Below are positions 6,250-8,021 of a stretch of 8,021 bases of DNA, piece by piece. A program made the position numbers and the translations under genes. Under the pieces are notes generated by a model. That model had not been told where the DNA came from. It ran no database searches and saw only the letters and a list, made by a program, of their open reading frames with translations. The stretch spans positions 1-8,021 of the forward strand of contig CALNAL010000453.1 in NCBI GenBank assembly GCA_937874445.1. Direction: 5' to 3'. Every line of letters begins with the position of its first letter. Position 1 is the stretch's first letter. This stretch comes from an uncultured Acetobacteraceae bacterium. GTDB taxonomy: Bacteria; Pseudomonadota; Alphaproteobacteria; Acetobacterales; Acetobacteraceae.

Positions 6250-6397
6250 GATTCGTTTTTCCTCGAGTTGTCCACAGGAGCGGCGCGCGACAGCCGCCTG
6301 GAATCGCGCGAGGAATCCGAGTTGTGCCGGATTCTCCCCGCAAGCCCTGGATTCGTACCCCCGCGGGACAGCGGCGCACGATTCATCCCCCTGACTC
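6250..6397. promoter_or_regulatory. Cluster of seven GANTC (CcrM-type) methylation sites
   Basis: Sites start at 6250, 6301, 6313, 6330, 6350, 6380 and 6393 (GATTC, GAATC, GAATC, GATTC, GATTC, GATTC, GACTC). That is one per 21 bp, against about 14 sites in the other 7.87 kb (counted by eye). GANTC is the target of the cell-cycle adenine methyltransferase CcrM of many alphaproteobacteria. Three sites are followed within three bases by a C-run (GATTCTCCCC, GATTCATCCCC, GATTCGTACCCC), as if part of a longer iterated motif. Confidence 0.65.
6268..6276 (+). promoter_or_regulatory. DnaA box (TTGTCCACA)
   Basis: TTGTCCACA differs from TTATCCACA at one position that is tolerated in many DnaA boxes (TTNTCCACA). 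It is the partner of the inverted box at 6223-6231, 45 bp away start to start. It lies just after a GTTTTTCC stretch and between the first two GANTC sites. Confidence 0.7.
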
Positions 6398-6454
6398 ACC
6401 GCAAAAGCGCACGAGGGCTCGCTGATCGCAGTTATCCCCGTTATTCTCCGCTCC

Positions 6455-7321
6455 ATGCCAAGCCGTATGAACCTCCACCTGGTTTCCGATGCCACCGGCG
6501 AGACGCTCAACTCGATCGCACGCGCGACCGTGTCGCAGTTCGAGCACGTCTCGATCGTCTATCATCGCTGGAGCCTGATCCGGACGCGCTTCCAGCTCCA
6601 TCGCGTGCTGGAGGGCATCGAGGGCGAACCCGGCCCGGTGCTTTCCACCCTGGTCGAAAAAAGCCTGCGCGCCGAACTCGAAAGCTTCTGCCATCGCCTC
6701 GGGGTGGCCGTGCTCAACGTGCTCGACCCGGTGATGGAGATGTTCCAGGAGCAGTTCGGCGAGCAGGCCGGGGCGCGGCCGGGCCGGCAATACGTGCTCG
6801 ACGCCGACTATTTCCGCCGCATCGACGCGATGCACTACGTGCTGGCCCATGACGACGGGCAGCAGCAGGCCGGCATCGCCGCCGCCGACGTGCTGCTGGT
6901 GGGAGTCTCGCGCTCGTCGAAAACCCCGACCTCCTTCTATCTCGCCAACCGCGGCATCAAGGCCGCCAACATTCCCCTGGTCCCCGGCGCCCCCGAGCCG
7001 CCCGGCCTGGAGGCCCCGCCCGGCCCCGTCGTCGGCCTGACCATCGATCCCGACGCGCTGATCGAGATCCGCCGCCATCGCCTGGTGGTGATGGGCGCCG
7101 CCGCGCCCGGCCGGCAGAGCGGCGACTATGTGGATCGCGAGGCCGTGGAGTCCGAGCTGGTCTGGGCGCGGCGCCTGTGCACCCGCCATGGCTGGCCGGT
7201 GATCGATGTCACCCGCCGCTCCATCGAGGAGACCGCCGCCGCCGTGCTCCAGCACATGGACGCCTGGCACAAACGCCACAGTCCGCCCGATTCCGGGCCG
7301 CTCCCCGCGTCCCTGCCATGA
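6455..7321 (+). CDS. ppsR: DUF299 pyruvate, phosphate dikinase / PEP synthase regulatory kinase/pyrophosphorylase
   Basis: Bifunctional enzyme family (Pfam Kinase-PPPase) that switches pyruvate, phosphate dikinase or PEP synthase off by ADP-dependent threonine phosphorylation and on again by phosphate-dependent removal. The 288-residue protein shows the N-terminal [12 protein letters not shown] (7-18), the DDG motif (133-135) and the characteristic P-loop [15 protein letters not shown] (150-164), followed by NIPLVPG (172-178). Which of the two partner enzymes it serves cannot be told from the window. ATG 6455 and ATG 6467 are both possible; neither has a clear ribosome site. The stop overlaps the maf start as ATGA. 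Its homologue RP001 borders the origin in Rickettsia and Caulobacter, which supports the oriC call to its left. Confidence 0.93.
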   Translation: MPSRMNLHLVSDATGETLNSIARATVSQFEHVSIVYHRWSLIRTRFQLHRVLEGIEGEPGPVLSTLVEKSLRAELESFCHRLGVAVLNVLDPVMEMFQEQFGEQAGARPGRQYVLDADYFRRIDAMHYVLAHDDGQQQAGIAAADVLLVGVSRSSKTPTSFYLANRGIKAANIPLVPGAPEPPGLEAPPGPVVGLTIDPDALIEIRRHRLVVMGAAAPGRQSGDYVDREAVESELVWARRLCTRHGWPVIDVTRRSIEETAAAVLQHMDAWHKRHSPPDSGPLPASLP

Positions 7322-7932
7322 GCCTCCAGGCCGCGACGCCCCGGCTGGTGCTCGCCTCCGCCTCGGCGGCGCGGCGGGCCCTGCTCGCTGCCGCGGGCGT
7401 GGCCTGCGAGATCATGCCCTCCGGTGTGGACGAGGTGGCCCTCAAGGCTGTGGGCCATGCCGAGGAAGCCTCTCCCGACGCGGTTGCGCTGATGCTCGCC
7501 GGCGCCAAGGCGCGCGCCGTCGCCCGCAGGAACCCCGACGCCCTGGTGATCGGCAGCGACCAGATCCTGGTGTGCGGAGAGACCTGGTTCGACAAGCCCG
7601 CCGACCGCGACGAGGCGCGGGCGCATCTGCGCCGCCTGCGCGGGCAGACCCACGTCCTGCACACCGCCGTGGTGTGCAGGCGGGGCGGGGCCATGCTGTT
7701 CCAGCACGTCGCCCGCCCCGCACTGACCATGCGCGCTTTTTCCGACGCCTTTCTCGAAACCTACCTCGACCTCGAGGGCACGAACGTCACCGCCTCGGTC
7801 GGCGCCTATCGCCTCGAAGGACCGGGGGTGCATCTCTTCGCGCGGATCGAGGGCGAGCAGGCCGCCATTCTCGGCCTGCCCATGCTTGCCCTCCTCGAGT
7901 TCCTCCGCACCACGGGGGTTCTCGCCGATTAG
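7318..7932 (+). CDS. maf: Maf family nucleotide pyrophosphatase
   Basis: A 204-residue Maf/Ham1-fold protein. Maf proteins hydrolyse non-canonical or canonical nucleoside triphosphates to monophosphates and have been linked to septum formation. Visible signatures are [18 protein letters not shown] (10-27), VDE (37-39), IGSDQ (78-82, with the catalytic-position aspartate D81), FDKP (91-94), [13 protein letters not shown] (107-119) and the C-terminal [19 protein letters not shown] (162-180) with [14 protein letters not shown] (184-197). It looks like the alphaproteobacterial version with SDQ instead of ADT. I chose ATG 7318 because it forms ATGA with the stop of the preceding gene and starts the family pattern; upstream in-frame codons from 7177 lie inside that gene. 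Its exact substrate is not predictable. Confidence 0.93.
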   Translation: MSLQAATPRLVLASASAARRALLAAAGVACEIMPSGVDEVALKAVGHAEEASPDAVALMLAGAKARAVARRNPDALVIGSDQILVCGETWFDKPADRDEARAHLRRLRGQTHVLHTAVVCRRGGAMLFQHVARPALTMRAFSDAFLETYLDLEGTNVTASVGAYRLEGPGVHLFARIEGEQAAILGLPMLALLEFLRTTGVLAD

Positions 7933-7946
7933 GGCGCGGGGGGACC

Positions 7947-8021
7947 GGGAAGGAAGGACTTCTTTTTCCTGAAGGAAAAAGAAGCAAAAAGGACTTTTCC
8001 CCCTTTGGCTCCGCGTCTGAC
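7947..8021 (+). repeat. GGGAAGGAAGG-hairpin repeat, copy 2 (continues past window)
   Basis: GGGAAGGAAGG (7947-7957), then the hairpin CTTCTTTTTCCT (7959-7970), loop GA, AGGAAAAAGAAG (7973-7984), then CAAAAAGGACTTT and GGCTCCGCG..TGAC at the window edge. Same order and orientation as copy 1 at 1190-1263, with two differences in the first 51 nt and divergence in the following 12 or so. It begins 14 nt after the maf stop codon. The hairpin could serve as the 3' end of the maf transcript, but no U-tract follows directly. Confidence 0.8.

Larger units (their letters stand above)
6114..6454. other. oriC: Probable chromosomal replication origin (oriC) between hemE and the DUF299 gene
   Basis: A 341-bp gene-free stretch, the longest in the window, between divergent hemE and the DUF299 gene. 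In Caulobacter crescentus and Rickettsia prowazekii the origin lies between exactly these two gene families (hemE and RP001-type). In the sequence I see two 8-of-9 DnaA boxes (6223-6231 and 6268-6276), a weak third (TTATCCCCG, 6432-6440), a 30-nt stretch of about 63 % AT (6171-6200), and seven GANTC sites (6250-6397). Genes on both sides are transcribed outward. No CtrA site of the TTAA-N7-TTAA type and no clear IHF site were found. The region must also contain the promoters of both flanking genes; I could not pick these with confidence. Confidence 0.75.

Noticed and set aside
6114..6454. CtrA sites (TTAA-N7-TTAA) as in the Caulobacter origin
   Set aside because: There is no TTAA anywhere in the gap, so no such site can be claimed.
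5965..6852. Open frames crossing the hemE-DUF299 gap (minus 5965-6510, plus 6112-6852)
   Set aside because: Each runs into a well-supported gene in the wrong frame, and the gap translation shows no domain; the DnaA boxes and GANTC cluster explain the gap better.
7959..7984. Classical intrinsic terminator after maf
   Set aside because: The stem is perfect but is followed by CAAAAAGGAC and not a T-run; the repeated nature of the sequence is the safer description.

Overview
The window looks like high-GC alphaproteobacterial chromosome (about 70 % GC by eye, strong G/C bias at third codon positions). The family is probably Acetobacteraceae or a close Rhodospirillales relative. That placement is an inference from the protein sequences and the style of the intergenic hairpin repeats, not a search result.

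Layout. Positions 1-57 hold a double-hairpin intergenic repeat that runs right up to the start codon of a small XRE-type regulator (58-504, +). That gene converges on, and overlaps, a pyridoxamine-phosphate-oxidase-like flavin-binding protein gene (425-1096, -). Positions 1190-1323 hold a composite of three hairpins, and then comes rho (1341 to 2615 or 2678, -). Upstream of rho on the same strand is a tightly packed operon: hemE, hemH, a HAD hydrolase and a GNAT acetyltransferase (6113 down to 2837, -). Its junctions are ATGA, GTGA and a 3-nt gap. Positions 6114-6454 form the only long non-coding stretch. On its other side, running rightward, are a DUF299 kinase/pyrophosphorylase gene (6455-7321, +) and a maf gene (7318-7932, +), joined by an ATGA overlap. 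A second copy of the 1190-1263 repeat starts 14 nt after maf and runs to the end of the window.

Central interpretation. The order rho-(...)-hemH-hemE-[gap]-DUF299-maf is the neighbourhood known to surround the chromosomal replication origin in Caulobacter and Rickettsia. The 341-bp gap holds two 8-of-9 DnaA boxes in inverted orientation, an AT-rich and purine-rich stretch, and seven GANTC (CcrM-type) sites within 148 bp; the other roughly 7.87 kb hold about 14. Every gene from rho to maf is transcribed away from this gap. I read it as the probable oriC, with a GANTC cluster that could couple initiation to the adenine-methylation state.

Functionally the window combines the last part of haem synthesis (HemE, HemH), transcription termination (Rho), control of the pyruvate/PEP step (DUF299), nucleotide-pool or septum-linked housekeeping (Maf), and some small accessory genes. 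All genes look intact. No mobile element with a transposase, tRNA, rRNA or CRISPR array is visible.
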